From positions 1 through 18,002 of the forward strand of contig CAMOLD010000015.1 in assembly GCA_946618395.1 (NCBI GenBank): 18,002 nt of DNA. Reading direction: 5' to 3'. The notes beneath the pieces were generated by a model. That model did not search any database. It was not told the origin of the DNA and saw only the letters and a program-made list of their open reading frames with translations. Below are positions 6,950 to 14,096 of the stretch, piece after piece; position 1 is the first letter of the stretch; each line of letters opens with the position of its first letter. Made by a program: the position numbers and the translations under genes. The DNA comes from an uncultured Clostridia bacterium (GTDB lineage Bacteria; Bacillota; Clostridia; Oscillospirales; CAG-272).

Positions 6950-7459
6950 TTATGCCTTTGCCTTTACCTGATCCGCGGAAAGATCGCGAATCTTGGCAAC
7001 CTGCTCAATGGTGCGCAGTTCCTTCAAGCCTTCCATAGTTGCTTTCACAACGTTGGTCGGGTTGTTGGAACGCAGGCATTTTGCGCGAATGTTCTTGATG
7101 CCGGCGGCCTCCAGAACCATACGCACTTTGCCGCCTGCAATGATACCGGTACCGGGAGCGGCGGGCTTGAGAAGCACTTTGCCGGCTCCGTAAACACCGA
7201 TCACTTCATGCGGAATGGAGGTTCCCTTCAGGGATACCGCCACCATATTCTTTTTTGCATCCTCAATTCCCTTGCGGATTGCTTCGGGAACCTCGGCTGC
7301 TTTTCCAAGGCCAACGCCAACGTGGCCTGCGCCGTCTCCGACGACCATCAACGCGGCAAACCGGGCAATACGACCGCCCTTGACCGTTTTGGAAACACGG
7401 TTCAGGAAGATCAGTTGCTCTTTCAGGTCATGCTCAGCGGGATTGAATTTTTCTGCCAT
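6950..7459 (-). CDS. rpsE: 30S ribosomal protein S5
   Basis: S5 lines the mRNA entry channel and is involved in decoding fidelity and mRNA unwinding. It has 169 aa. The N-terminal double-stranded RNA-binding-like domain contains LIFLNRVSKTVKGGRIARFAA and GHVGVGLGKAAEVPEAIRKG, the S5 signature. The C-terminal domain has LLKPAAPGTGIIAGGKVR and ends SADQVKAKA. The gene sits between rplR and rpmD as in every spc operon, with a GGAGG ribosome-binding site before the ATG. Confidence 0.98.
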   Translation of the reverse strand: MAEKFNPAEHDLKEQLIFLNRVSKTVKGGRIARFAALMVVGDGAGHVGVGLGKAAEVPEAIRKGIEDAKKNMVAVSLKGTSIPHEVIGVYGAGKVLLKPAAPGTGIIAGGKVRMVLEAAGIKNIRAKCLRSNNPTNVVKATMEGLKELRTIEQVAKIRDLSADQVKAKA

Positions 7460-7515
7460 TGTTTTTCCTCCAATTTGTTCAATAAAAATGATTGAACAGT
7501 GTATAAACCGGAAAA

Positions 7516-7875
7516 TCAGAACTTCAGGCCGCCCTCGCGAGCGCCTTCAGCCAGTTCCGATACACGTCCGTGATACAGATAGCCACCGCGGTCAAAAACA
7601 ACCTCGGTAATGCCCTCTGCGATCGCCTTCTGAGCAATCTGTTTGCCGATCTCTTTTGCTGCGGCTTTGTTTCCGCCGTTTTCGGTAAAGGCTTTTCCGA
7701 AAGTGGAAGCGCTTACCAGGGTCACGCCCTTAACGTCGTCAATGATCTGTGCGCTGATGTTCGCATTGGAACGATACACAGCCAGACGCGGACGCTCGGC
7801 AGTGCCGGAGATTTTTGCTCTTACCCGTTTGTGTCTTTTCAGACGGGCTTTGTTTGCATCTTTTCTGGTTACCAT
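7516..7875 (-). CDS. rplR: 50S ribosomal protein L18
   Basis: L18 binds 5S rRNA together with L5 and anchors it in the central protuberance. It has 119 aa, the usual length. The basic N-terminus (residues 1-25) is followed by GTAERPRLAVYRSNANISAQ, the family's core strand-helix, and by TEVVFDRGGYLYHGRVSELA, the C-terminal RNA-binding signature. It is flanked by rplF and rpsE, as expected. Confidence 0.98.
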   Translation of the reverse strand: MVTRKDANKARLKRHKRVRAKISGTAERPRLAVYRSNANISAQIIDDVKGVTLVSASTFGKAFTENGGNKAAAKEIGKQIAQKAIAEGITEVVFDRGGYLYHGRVSELAEGAREGGLKF

Positions 7876-7894
7876 GTCACTTCACTCCTTTCAA

Positions 7895-8464
7895 TTATTT
7901 GCCCTTGCCGGATTTACCAGCCTTGCGGCGGATATACTCGCCGGCATACTTCACACCCTTGCCATGATAGGGTTCGGGCGGACGTTTGCCGCGAATGACG
8001 GCAGCGGTTTGACCAACCAGCTGTTTGTCAATACCTTTTACGATAATGGTGTTGGCATCCGGCACGTCAAAGGTGATGCCGTTCTCTTCGGTCAGGCAGA
8101 ATTTTGCCTGGGGAAGTCCGGTGGACACCAGCGAATGGCCAAGATAGAGCTGAATGGTTTTGCCCTGCTTAACAACTTTGTAACCGACGCCGACGATCTC
8201 CAGTTTCTTGGAGAAGCCTTCGGAAACGCCAACCACCATGTTGTGCAGCAGCGCGCGGGTGAGCCCGTGCAGGCTCCGATCTTCTTTTTCGTCCGTAGGA
8301 CGGGTGATGATAACTTCATTGCCCTCGACCTTGATGGTCATGCGGGGGCTGAAAGTCTCGGTCAGGGTGCCGAGTTTGCCTTTGACGGTGACAACGTTGC
8401 CTGCGGCAACATCAACCGTAACACCGGCGGGGATCGCAATGGGCATTCTTCCAATTCTTGACAT
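7895..8464 (-). CDS. rplF: 50S ribosomal protein L6
   Basis: L6 sits near the factor-binding site at the base of the L7/L12 stalk. It consists of two repeats of the same fold, here at about residues 1-82 and 83-189. The start MSRIGRMPIAIPAGV and the C-terminal signature RPPEPYHGKGVKYAGEYIRRKAG are diagnostic. At 189 aa it is about ten residues longer than common forms because of a slightly longer strand connection near residues 110-130 and a Lys/Gly tail. It lies between rpsH and rplR. Confidence 0.98.
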   Translation of the reverse strand: MSRIGRMPIAIPAGVTVDVAAGNVVTVKGKLGTLTETFSPRMTIKVEGNEVIITRPTDEKEDRSLHGLTRALLHNMVVGVSEGFSKKLEIVGVGYKVVKQGKTIQLYLGHSLVSTGLPQAKFCLTEENGITFDVPDANTIIVKGIDKQLVGQTAAVIRGKRPPEPYHGKGVKYAGEYIRRKAGKSGKGK

Positions 8465-8486
8465 TTTCAGTTACCTCCCATTCCGA

Positions 8487-8885
8487 TTACCATACGAACG
8501 CAAGAACTTCGCCGCCAACGTTGAGTTCGCGCGCTTTCTTGCCCGTCATGATACCCTTGGATGTGGAAACGATTGCAATGCCGAGCCCGTTCATTACGCT
8601 GGGCATATCCTCGCAGCCCGCATAAATCCGCAGACCGGGTTTGGAAACGCGGCGGATACCGCGAATGACCTTGCCCTTGCCGGGGAGATATTTGAGGGTT
8701 ACGCGAATGGTGCCCTGTTTGCCGTCCTCGACGACCTGATAGGACTTGACATACCCTTCCTCAACGAGGATTTGGGCGATTGCTTTTTTCATGTTGGATG
8801 CCGGAATGTCCACTGTTGCATGTTTCGCGTCGTTCGCGTTGCGAATTCTGGTGAGCATATCGGCAATTACGTCTGACATTTGCAT
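8487..8885 (-). CDS. rpsH: 30S ribosomal protein S8
   Basis: S8 is a primary binder of the central domain of 16S rRNA and, in gamma-proteobacteria, the translational autoregulator of the spc operon. It has 132 aa. The canonical start MSDVIADMLTRIRNAN is preceded here by two extra codons, since the first ATG (8885) has AGGAGG at the best distance (9 bases) while the second is 15 bases away. The C-terminal signature VMNGLGIAIVSTSKGIMTG, followed by GGEVLAFVW, is present. The 123 bases before it can fold extensively (see the RNA entry at 8921-8992). Confidence 0.98.
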   Translation of the reverse strand: MQMSDVIADMLTRIRNANDAKHATVDIPASNMKKAIAQILVEEGYVKSYQVVEDGKQGTIRVTLKYLPGKGKVIRGIRRVSKPGLRIYAGCEDMPSVMNGLGIAIVSTSKGIMTGKKARELNVGGEVLAFVW

Positions 8886-8920
8886 TTCAATTTTCCTCCT
8901 GATGCAAGTTTCATTTTTCT

Positions 8921-8992
8921 TGCTGCCCTTTCGGGCGGCATATCGGCGGTTAAATCCAACTGCCTTGGGCTGGTCTTGATTTCCTGCCGATA
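8921..8992 (-). promoter_or_regulatory. Candidate structured RNA upstream of rpsH
   Basis: The gap between rpsZ and rpsH is far longer than most gaps in this train. Read on the minus strand, TATCGGC (8992-8986) pairs perfectly with GCCGATA (8947-8941). Nested inside are AAAT/ATTT, CCA/TGG and GCC/GGC pairings separated by asymmetric bulges. Directly downstream is a compact second hairpin (8940-8921): TGC, a C-A mismatch, GCCC, a GAAA tetraloop and the return strand. No U-run follows either one. The place suggests post-transcriptional control of rpsH, for example by S8, but that is inference. Confidence 0.5.
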
Positions 8993-9008
8993 GGTGGGGG
9001 TTGCGGAA

Positions 9009-9194
9009 TTACCAGGATGCCTTCTTTACGCCCGGAATCTGGCCTTTATAGGCAAGCGTGCGGAAGCAGATACGGCAGATGCCGAATTTGCGAAGATAGG
9101 CATGAGGACGACCGCAGATTTTGCAGCGGTTGTATTCTCTGGTGGAGAATTTTTGGTCCTTCTGCTGCTTGAGGATCATGGATTTCTTTGCCAT
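9009..9194 (-). CDS. rpsZ: 30S ribosomal protein S14, zinc type (type Z)
   Basis: S14 is part of the 30S head. This is the short, zinc-dependent form: 61 aa with C24-x2-C27 and C40-x2-C43 and the signature RCKICGRPHAYLRKFGICRICFR. Some Firmicutes carry a second, zinc-free paralogue used under zinc shortage; none is present here. It may equally be named rpsN. It follows rplE by 18 bases and is separated from rpsH by an unusually long structured gap. Confidence 0.97.
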   Translation of the reverse strand: MAKKSMILKQQKDQKFSTREYNRCKICGRPHAYLRKFGICRICFRTLAYKGQIPGVKKASW

Positions 9195-9212
9195 CGTTTT
9201 TACCTCCCTCGA

Positions 9213-9752
9213 TTATTTCGCGAACGGAGCGCCGAACAGCGTCAGCAGCTCGCGTGCTTCTTCATCGGTGTTAGCCGTTGTAACGAAGCAGATATCCATG
9301 CCGCGGATCTTTTCCACCTTGTCGTATTCGATTTCGGGGAAGATCAGCTGCTCCTTCAAGCCAAGGGCGTAGTTGCCTCTTCCGTCAAACGCGTTGGGGT
9401 TGATACCCTTAAAGTCGCGCACTTTCGGAAGCGCAAAGTTGAAAAGACGATCCATAAACTCATACATTCTGTCGCCGCGCAACGTAACCTTTGCACCAAT
9501 CTTCATGCCCTGACGGATCTTGAAGTTTGCAACCGATTTCTTTGCGGTGGTGGGAATGGCTTTTTGACCGGTGATGATTGCCAGATCGGCAAGCACCGCG
9601 TCCAGAGCCTTGGAGTTATCCTTCGCATCGCCGACGCCGACGTTGACAACGATTTTGTCAAGCTTCGGAATCTGCATTACGCTCTTGTAGGTGAACTTTT
9701 TCATGAGGGCGGGGGCAATTTCAGCTTTATAAAAATCTTTTAATCTTGCCAT
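9213..9752 (-). CDS. rplE: 50S ribosomal protein L5
   Basis: L5 binds 5S rRNA in the central protuberance and contacts the P-site tRNA. The ATG at 9752 is chosen: GAGGAGGG lies 7 bases upstream and the product begins MARLKDFYKAEIAPALMKKF. A TTG six codons earlier (9770) would start on top of the rplX stop. The product has 179 aa, the family's usual length. Diagnostic segments include KIVVNVGVGDAKDNSK, PTTAKKSVANFKIRQGMKIG and GRGNYALGLKEQLIFPEI. The gene lies between rplX and rpsZ. Confidence 0.98.
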   Translation of the reverse strand: MARLKDFYKAEIAPALMKKFTYKSVMQIPKLDKIVVNVGVGDAKDNSKALDAVLADLAIITGQKAIPTTAKKSVANFKIRQGMKIGAKVTLRGDRMYEFMDRLFNFALPKVRDFKGINPNAFDGRGNYALGLKEQLIFPEIEYDKVEKIRGMDICFVTTANTDEEARELLTLFGAPFAK

Positions 9753-9766
9753 GGTTGTTTCCCTCC

Positions 9767-10084
9767 TCAATCAAATTTGCGTCCGCATTTTGCGCAAACG
9801 CGGATTTTCTTGCCGTCAACGATCTCGGTCTTGACGCGAACGCCCTTTTTGCAGGTGGTGCAGTAAAGCGCTACCTTGCTGGCGTAAATTGCGCCCTCGG
9901 CATCAATGATGCCGCCGCTCTCGCCCTGACGGCGGGGTTTGACATGCTTGTGGATCATATTTGCGCCCTTAACGAGCACTTTGCCTTCCGCGGGGGAGGC
10001 TGCGATTACTTCGCCGATAACGCCCTTGTCATCTCCGGAGAGGACCACAACGGTATCGCCTTTTTTGATGTGCAGATTTGCCAT
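9767..10084 (-). CDS. rplX: 50S ribosomal protein L24 (cysteine-containing form)
   Basis: L24 is an assembly-initiator protein of the 50S that binds the 5' domain of 23S rRNA. The KOW motif covers about residues 6-33 (KKGDTVVVLSGDDKGVIGEV). The family segment HKHVKPRRQGESGGIIDAE follows. The C-terminal part has two CxxC pairs, C75/C78 and C97/C100, a likely zinc ribbon that several lineages lack. It has 105 aa, normal for the family, and it is followed by rplE. Confidence 0.97.
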   Translation of the reverse strand: MANLHIKKGDTVVVLSGDDKGVIGEVIAASPAEGKVLVKGANMIHKHVKPRRQGESGGIIDAEGAIYASKVALYCTTCKKGVRVKTEIVDGKKIRVCAKCGRKFD

Positions 10085-10098
10085 TGCCTGTTACCTCC

Positions 10099-10467
10099 TC
10101 AAAGCACTTCCGGCGCCAGAGAAAGAATCTTCAAATACTCTTTCTCGCGGAGCTCTCTTGCGACCGGCCCAAAAATACGGGTTCCGCGCGGGGTTTTGTC
10201 CTCGCGGATGATGACCGCCGCATTCTCATCAAATTTGATATAAGAGCCATCGGCTCTCTTTACGCCATGCACGGTGCGAACAACCACCGCTTTGACAACC
10301 TCGCCTTTTTTGACGACGCCGCCCGGAGCTGCTTTTTTGACCGCGCAGACAACAACGTCACCGATATTGGCATATCTTCTGCCCGTGCCGCCCAGGACTC
10401 TGATGCACATCAGTTCCTTGGCGCCTGTGTTATCGGCAACTTTCATTAAACTTTGTTGCTGAATCAC
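10099..10467 (-). CDS. rplN: 50S ribosomal protein L14
   Basis: L14 sits at the subunit interface and forms intersubunit bridges with 16S rRNA. It has 122 aa, the exact family length, with MIQQQSLMKVADNTGAKE at the start and VLGGTGRRYANIGDVVVCAVK after it. The start codon is GTG (10467-10465), with AGGAGG upstream; the MIQQ start matches the family exactly, so GTG is firmly supported. A small hairpin lies upstream in the 85-base gap after rpsQ. Confidence 0.98.
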   Translation of the reverse strand: MIQQQSLMKVADNTGAKELMCIRVLGGTGRRYANIGDVVVCAVKKAAPGGVVKKGEVVKAVVVRTVHGVKRADGSYIKFDENAAVIIREDKTPRGTRIFGPVARELREKEYLKILSLAPEVL

Positions 10468-10489
10468 TTTCTTTTCCTCCTACTGATTC

Positions 10490-10507
10490 AATACGCTACG
10501 ACGTATT
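10490..10507 (-). promoter_or_regulatory. Small hairpin upstream of the rplN ribosome-binding site
   Basis: AATACG (10507-10502) and CGTATT (10495-10490) form a 6-bp stem with a 6-nt loop a few bases before the AGGAGG of rplN. The gap is one of the longer ones in this operon. No U-run follows. The function is unknown; it could space the ribosome-binding site or be a processing site. Confidence 0.3.
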
Positions 10508-10552
10508 TACTATTCGTGATTAAGTGAACGATTTTTCTCATTGATGGCAAGA

Positions 10553-10813
10553 TTATTTTGCCTTCTCAATGATTTCGACAACGCGCCATCTCTTGGTTTT
10601 GGAGAGCGGTCTGGTTTCCATGAGGCGGACTCTGTCGCCAACGCCGCAGGCGTTTTCATCATCCTGTGCGTGCAGTTTGAGAGTTCTCTTCACGATTTTG
10701 CCGTAAAGCGGATGTTTTACGTTATCCTGCACGGCAACCACAACGGTTTTGTCCATCTTGTCGCTGACGACGATACCGACGCGGGTTTTTCTCAATGCTC
10801 TTTCTTCTGCCAT
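10553..10813 (-). CDS. rpsQ: 30S ribosomal protein S17
   Basis: S17 is a primary binder of the 5' domain of 16S rRNA with an OB-fold. It has 86 aa. The segment KTRVGIVVSDKMDKTVVVAV and the signature GDRVRLMETRPLSKTKRWRV are family hallmarks, as is the central KHPLYGKIVKRTLKLHAQDD. It begins 6 bases after the rpmC stop in the L16-L29-S17 group. Confidence 0.98.
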   Translation of the reverse strand: MAEERALRKTRVGIVVSDKMDKTVVVAVQDNVKHPLYGKIVKRTLKLHAQDDENACGVGDRVRLMETRPLSKTKRWRVVEIIEKAK

Positions 10814-10819
10814 GGCTGA

Positions 10820-11014
10820 TTATGCCTCCTTCTTCATTTCCTGAAGAACCGTCATGACACGCGCGATGTCGTGTTTCACCTCGGTCAATTTGTGAGGGTT
10901 GTCAAGTTGATTGATCGCGTGTTGGAACCGGAGATTGAACAGCTCGGTTTTGAGCTCTTTCAATTTGGCTTCCAAATCACCAACAGACATTTTTCTAAGT
11001 TCTGCTGCTTTCAT
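10820..11014 (-). CDS. rpmC: 50S ribosomal protein L29
   Basis: L29 lies at the polypeptide exit tunnel next to L23 and contributes to the docking region for trigger factor and SRP. It is 64 residues long and entirely helical in character. It starts MKAAELRKMSVGDLEAKL and carries the signature LKTELFNLRFQHAINQLDN-type segment, with HDIARVMTVLQE near the end. It begins 4 bases after the rplP stop, with GGAGG inside the end of rplP. Confidence 0.98.
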   Translation of the reverse strand: MKAAELRKMSVGDLEAKLKELKTELFNLRFQHAINQLDNPHKLTEVKHDIARVMTVLQEMKKEA

Positions 11015-11018
11015 CGGC

Positions 11019-11444
11019 TTAACCCTCCTTTACTTCGGACGTTTTGGTAACAAACTTGGTCTTGATGGGAAGTTTATGCCCTGCAAGACGCATTGCTTCC
11101 TTTGCAACCTCTTCGGAAACGCCGTCCATCTCAAACAGGATTCTACCCGGTTTGACAACCGCCACCCAGTATTCGGGCGAGCCTTTACCGGAACCCATAC
11201 GGGTTTCAGCCGGCTTTTCGGTAATGGGTTTATCCGGGAAAATCTTGATCCAGACCTGACCGCCACGGCGGATATAACGCGTCATTGCGATACGGGCTGC
11301 TTCAATTTGGTTGCTGGTAATCCATGCGGGCTCCAATGCCGCCAGTCCGAACGAACCGTTGCTGATGGTGGTTCCACGGGAGGCTTTGCCCTTCATTCTG
11401 CCGCGCTGAACGCGACGGAATTTTACTCTTTTCGGCATTAACAT
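11019..11444 (-). CDS. rplP: 50S ribosomal protein L16
   Basis: L16 is located near the A site and peptidyl-transferase centre and helps accommodate aminoacyl-tRNA. It has 141 aa. Family marks are the start PKRVKFRRVQRGRMKG, the GLAALEPAWITSNQIEAARI segment and ETRMGSGKGSPEYWVAVVKP. It starts 3 bases after the rpsC stop, and GGAGG lies within the last codons of rpsC. A second in-frame ATG two codons later is possible but further from that site. Confidence 0.98.
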   Translation of the reverse strand: MLMPKRVKFRRVQRGRMKGKASRGTTISNGSFGLAALEPAWITSNQIEAARIAMTRYIRRGGQVWIKIFPDKPITEKPAETRMGSGKGSPEYWVAVVKPGRILFEMDGVSEEVAKEAMRLAGHKLPIKTKFVTKTSEVKEG

Positions 11445-11447
11445 AAC

Positions 11448-12266
11448 TTACTTTGCGCCTCCTTCTTTCGGAGTTCTTTCGCGGCGTTCTCCGCCCTCGC
11501 GGCGGGGAGCTCCGGTTCTTTGACCCTCGCGGCGGCCGCCGTCACGGCGATCTCCTCTGGGGCCGCGATTGTCACGGCGATCTCCACCGCGACGATCGTC
11601 TCTGCGATCTCTTCTGGGGCTGCCGGGTCTGTTGACCTCGTTCAGAATTTCGCCCTTGTAGATCCAAACCTTAACGCCGATTTTGCCATAGGTGGTGTTT
11701 GCTTCCGCAAAACCGTATTCAATGTCGGCGCGCAGGGTTTGCAGCGGAATGGTTCCTTCATGGTAGTGCTCGCTTCTTGCGATGTCGGCACCTGCCAGAC
11801 GGCCGCCGCAGTTGACCTTGATTCCGCGTGCGCCAAGGCGCATGGTGTTCCGGATTGCCATTTTCATAGCGCGGCGGAACGCAACGCGGTTCTCGATCTG
11901 TTTTGCAATGTTCTCGGCAACCAGCTGAGCGTCCAGATCGGGCTGACGGATCTCAACAACGTTGAGTGCGACCGGCATACCAACCATTTTTTCCAGCTGT
12001 TGACGATATTTTTCGATTTCGGAGCCGCCGCGGCCGATGACCATGCCCGGCTTTGCGCAGTTCACGAAAACGCGAACTCTGTGTCCGTCGCGTTCGATCT
12101 CGATTTTGGAGATGCCCGCATCGTAAAGAGTTGTTTTGAGATACTTTCTGACGTTATAGTCGGAAACAAGGGTATCGCCGAAGACTTCATCTTTTGCGAA
12201 CCATCTCGAATCCCAGTTTTTAATCACGCCCACGCGCAAACCGTGGGGATTTACTTTCTGTCCCAT
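11448..12266 (-). CDS. rpsC: 30S ribosomal protein S3 with Arg/Asp/Gly-rich C-terminal tail
   Basis: S3 forms part of the mRNA entry pore together with S4 and S5. The start MGQKVNPHGLRVGVIKNWDSRW is typical. The KH domain shows the GMVIGRGGSEI loop at residues 74-84. The C-terminal S3 domain ends at IGVKVWIYKGEILNEVN (about 212). The protein continues for another 60 residues (213-272) of low complexity made of RRD, DRR, GGD and GPRG units, beyond the usual 210-235 aa. The tail's DNA is repetitive and keeps the frame, so it is probably translated. It lies between rplV and rplP. Confidence 0.98.
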   Translation of the reverse strand: MGQKVNPHGLRVGVIKNWDSRWFAKDEVFGDTLVSDYNVRKYLKTTLYDAGISKIEIERDGHRVRVFVNCAKPGMVIGRGGSEIEKYRQQLEKMVGMPVALNVVEIRQPDLDAQLVAENIAKQIENRVAFRRAMKMAIRNTMRLGARGIKVNCGGRLAGADIARSEHYHEGTIPLQTLRADIEYGFAEANTTYGKIGVKVWIYKGEILNEVNRPGSPRRDRRDDRRGGDRRDNRGPRGDRRDGGRREGQRTGAPRREGGERRERTPKEGGAK

Positions 12267-12283
12267 TCTCTTGTTTCCTCCTT

Positions 12284-12619
12284 TCAGTCTCTCTCTTTAA
12301 CCGCCATGGTAACATGGCTGGTTCTTTTCAGGATGCGGTCGGCGCTTCCCTTTGCGCGCGGCATGATCCGTTTGAGGGTCGGGCCGGCGGTGACGAAGCA
12401 CTCGGAGATATACAATTTAGACGCATCCATTTGGAAATTGTTTTCCGCATTTGCGATCGCGCTGTTCAACAGTTTGATCAAAAGTTCCGAAGCGGCTCTC
12501 GGTTTGTTTTTCAGAATTCCCATAGCGGCGGCGACATCTTTGCCACGGATGAGGTCAAGCACGACCTGAACCTTGCGCGGGGAAATTCTTGCATATTTCA
12601 AATATGCTTTTGCTTCCAT
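12284..12619 (-). CDS. rplV: 50S ribosomal protein L22
   Basis: L22 has a globular domain on the 50S surface and a long beta-hairpin that lines the peptide exit tunnel. It has 111 aa. Family hallmarks are the start ARISPRKVQVVLDLIRGKDV, the central LLNSAIANAENNFQMD segment and the hairpin region RIMPRAKGSADRILKRTSHV. It lies 24 bases after rpsS and 17 bases before rpsC. Confidence 0.98.
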   Translation of the reverse strand: MEAKAYLKYARISPRKVQVVLDLIRGKDVAAAMGILKNKPRAASELLIKLLNSAIANAENNFQMDASKLYISECFVTAGPTLKRIMPRAKGSADRILKRTSHVTMAVKERD

Positions 12620-12643
12620 GTTGAAATGAACCTCCCTTTACAA

Positions 12644-12925
12644 TTACTTACCGTTGTTGGATGTCTTGGAACCTGCATGACCCTTGAAGGTGCGCGTGGG
12701 TGCAAATTCGCCGAGCTTGTGGCCGACCATATCCTCGGTGATATACACCGGGATGTGCTTTTTGCCGTCGTGAACGGCAATGGTGTGTCCTACAAATTCG
12801 GGGAAGATGGTGGACGCGCGGGACCAGGTCTTCAGGACCTTCTTTTCGCCGTTGGCATTCATCGCTTCAATGCGAGTGAAGAGTTTTTCTTCAACATAAG
12901 GCGCTTTTTTACTGCTTCTGCTCAT
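12644..12925 (-). CDS. rpsS: 30S ribosomal protein S19
   Basis: S19 is a 30S head protein that complexes with S13 and contacts the A-site finger of the 50S. It has 93 aa, the normal length. The N-terminal MSRSSKKAPYVEEKL and the C-terminal signature GHTIAVHDGKKHIPVYITED, followed by GHKLGEFAPTRTFKGH, are diagnostic. It sits between rplB and rplV with a GGAGG site before its ATG. Confidence 0.98.
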   Translation of the reverse strand: MSRSSKKAPYVEEKLFTRIEAMNANGEKKVLKTWSRASTIFPEFVGHTIAVHDGKKHIPVYITEDMVGHKLGEFAPTRTFKGHAGSKTSNNGK

Positions 12926-12939
12926 TTTACATTCCCTCC

Positions 12940-13773
12940 TTATTTCGCATTTCTACGTTTGACGATGAACTTGTTGGTGCGAGCCTTCTTGTTTCTGGTC
13001 TTATAGCCCAGAGCAGGCTTGCCCCAAGGAGTTACAGGGCCGGGGTGACCGATCGGGGACTTGCCCTCACCACCACCGTGCGGGTGATCGCAGGGGTTCA
13101 TAACCGAACCGCGGACGGTGGGACGGAAGCCCTTGTGTCTGGTTTTACCAGCTTTACCAACCTTGACCGTGTCATGCTCGACGTTGCCGATCTGACCGAT
13201 GGTTGCTTTGCAATCCAGACGGATGAAACGAACTTCCCCGGAAGGAAGACGGATCTGCGCCATGCCGTTGTCCTCTTTGGAGATCAACTGCGCCATAGCG
13301 CCGGCGGAGCGAACGAGCTGCGCGCCCTTGCCGGGATAGATCTCGATGTTGTTGATAATGGTACCGACCGGAATATTGGCGATTGGCAGCGTGTTGCCGG
13401 GTTTGATATCGGCTTCGGGGCCGGAGTAAATCACATCGCCGGTCTTCAGACCTTCGGGAGCGATTACATAGCTCTTGTTGCCTTCAGTATCCTGAAGCAG
13501 AGCGATATAAGCGGTTCTGTTGGGGTCGTATTCAATGCCGAGAACCGTGTTTGCATTGGTGTTCTGACGTTTGAAGTCGATGATACGATATTTGATCTTA
13601 TTTCCGCCGCCGCGATGACGAACGGTGATGCGCCCGTAGCTGTTGCGCCCGGAATGCTTCTTTTTAATAACGATCAAACTTTTCTCCGGAGAGAATTTGG
13701 TAATCTCCTCAAAGGAAGGAACGCTCATGTTCCGTCTTGCGGGAGTTGTTGGATTATACTTTACCGTAGGCAT
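12940..13773 (-). CDS. rplB: 50S ribosomal protein L2
   Basis: L2 is a highly conserved 50S core protein needed for subunit association and for building the peptidyl-transferase centre. It has 277 aa. The start MPTVKYNPTTPARRNMSVP, the GRNSYGRITVRHRGGGNKIK segment (42-61) and the C-terminal signature NPCDHPHGGGEGKSPIGHPG (226-245, with the conserved H230) identify it. The end is basic (NKKARTNKFIVKRRNAK). It lies between rplW and rpsS. Confidence 0.98.
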   Translation of the reverse strand: MPTVKYNPTTPARRNMSVPSFEEITKFSPEKSLIVIKKKHSGRNSYGRITVRHRGGGNKIKYRIIDFKRQNTNANTVLGIEYDPNRTAYIALLQDTEGNKSYVIAPEGLKTGDVIYSGPEADIKPGNTLPIANIPVGTIINNIEIYPGKGAQLVRSAGAMAQLISKEDNGMAQIRLPSGEVRFIRLDCKATIGQIGNVEHDTVKVGKAGKTRHKGFRPTVRGSVMNPCDHPHGGGEGKSPIGHPGPVTPWGKPALGYKTRNKKARTNKFIVKRRNAK

Positions 13774-13790
13774 TTCGATTCCCTCCTACA

Positions 13791-14096
13791 TTAGTTCAAG
13801 CCTTCGAAGAACTCGATCTCGCCCGAATCGGGAGTCAATGTAACGATTGCTTTCTTCCAAGCAGACGTATATCCCGAATGAACGCCGAGTCTTTTCGGCT
13901 TTTTCTTCATGTTGATGGTGCGAACGCTTGCAACCTTGATTTTGTTGGATGCGAAGACTTCCTCAACCGCTTTGGCAATTTCGGGTTTGGTTGCGTCCTT
14001 GGCAACTTCAAACACATAGGTCTTCTTGGGCAGAAGATCCATTGCCGCTTCGGTGATGATCGGTCTGATGATAATATCCTGAGCGAATTTCATCAC
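13791..14096 (-). CDS. rplW: 50S ribosomal protein L23
   Basis: L23 is the exit-tunnel protein that docks trigger factor and SRP. It has 101 aa. The segment RPIITEAAMDLLPKKTYVFEV, and later NKIKVASVRTINMKKKPKRLG, match the family. The start is ambiguous between GTG (14096) and the next codon ATG (14093). GGAGG inside the end of rplD is 7 bases from the GTG and 10 from the ATG, and both overlap the rplD TGA, so the genes are translationally coupled in either case. Confidence 0.97.
   Translation of the reverse strand: MMKFAQDIIIRPIITEAAMDLLPKKTYVFEVAKDATKPEIAKAVEEVFASNKIKVASVRTINMKKKPKRLGVHSGYTSAWKKAIVTLTPDSGEIEFFEGLN

Noticed and set aside
9753..9770. TTG start six codons upstream for rplE
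   Set aside because: It would begin on the rplX stop, its extra residues MRRETT are not in the family, and the Shine-Dalgarno falls inside them, correctly placed for the ATG at 9752.
11460..11630. Repetitive plus-strand pattern resembling a short tandem or CRISPR-like array
   Set aside because: It is explained by the low-complexity Arg/Asp/Gly codons at the end of rpsC. The units are irregular and there are no spacers.
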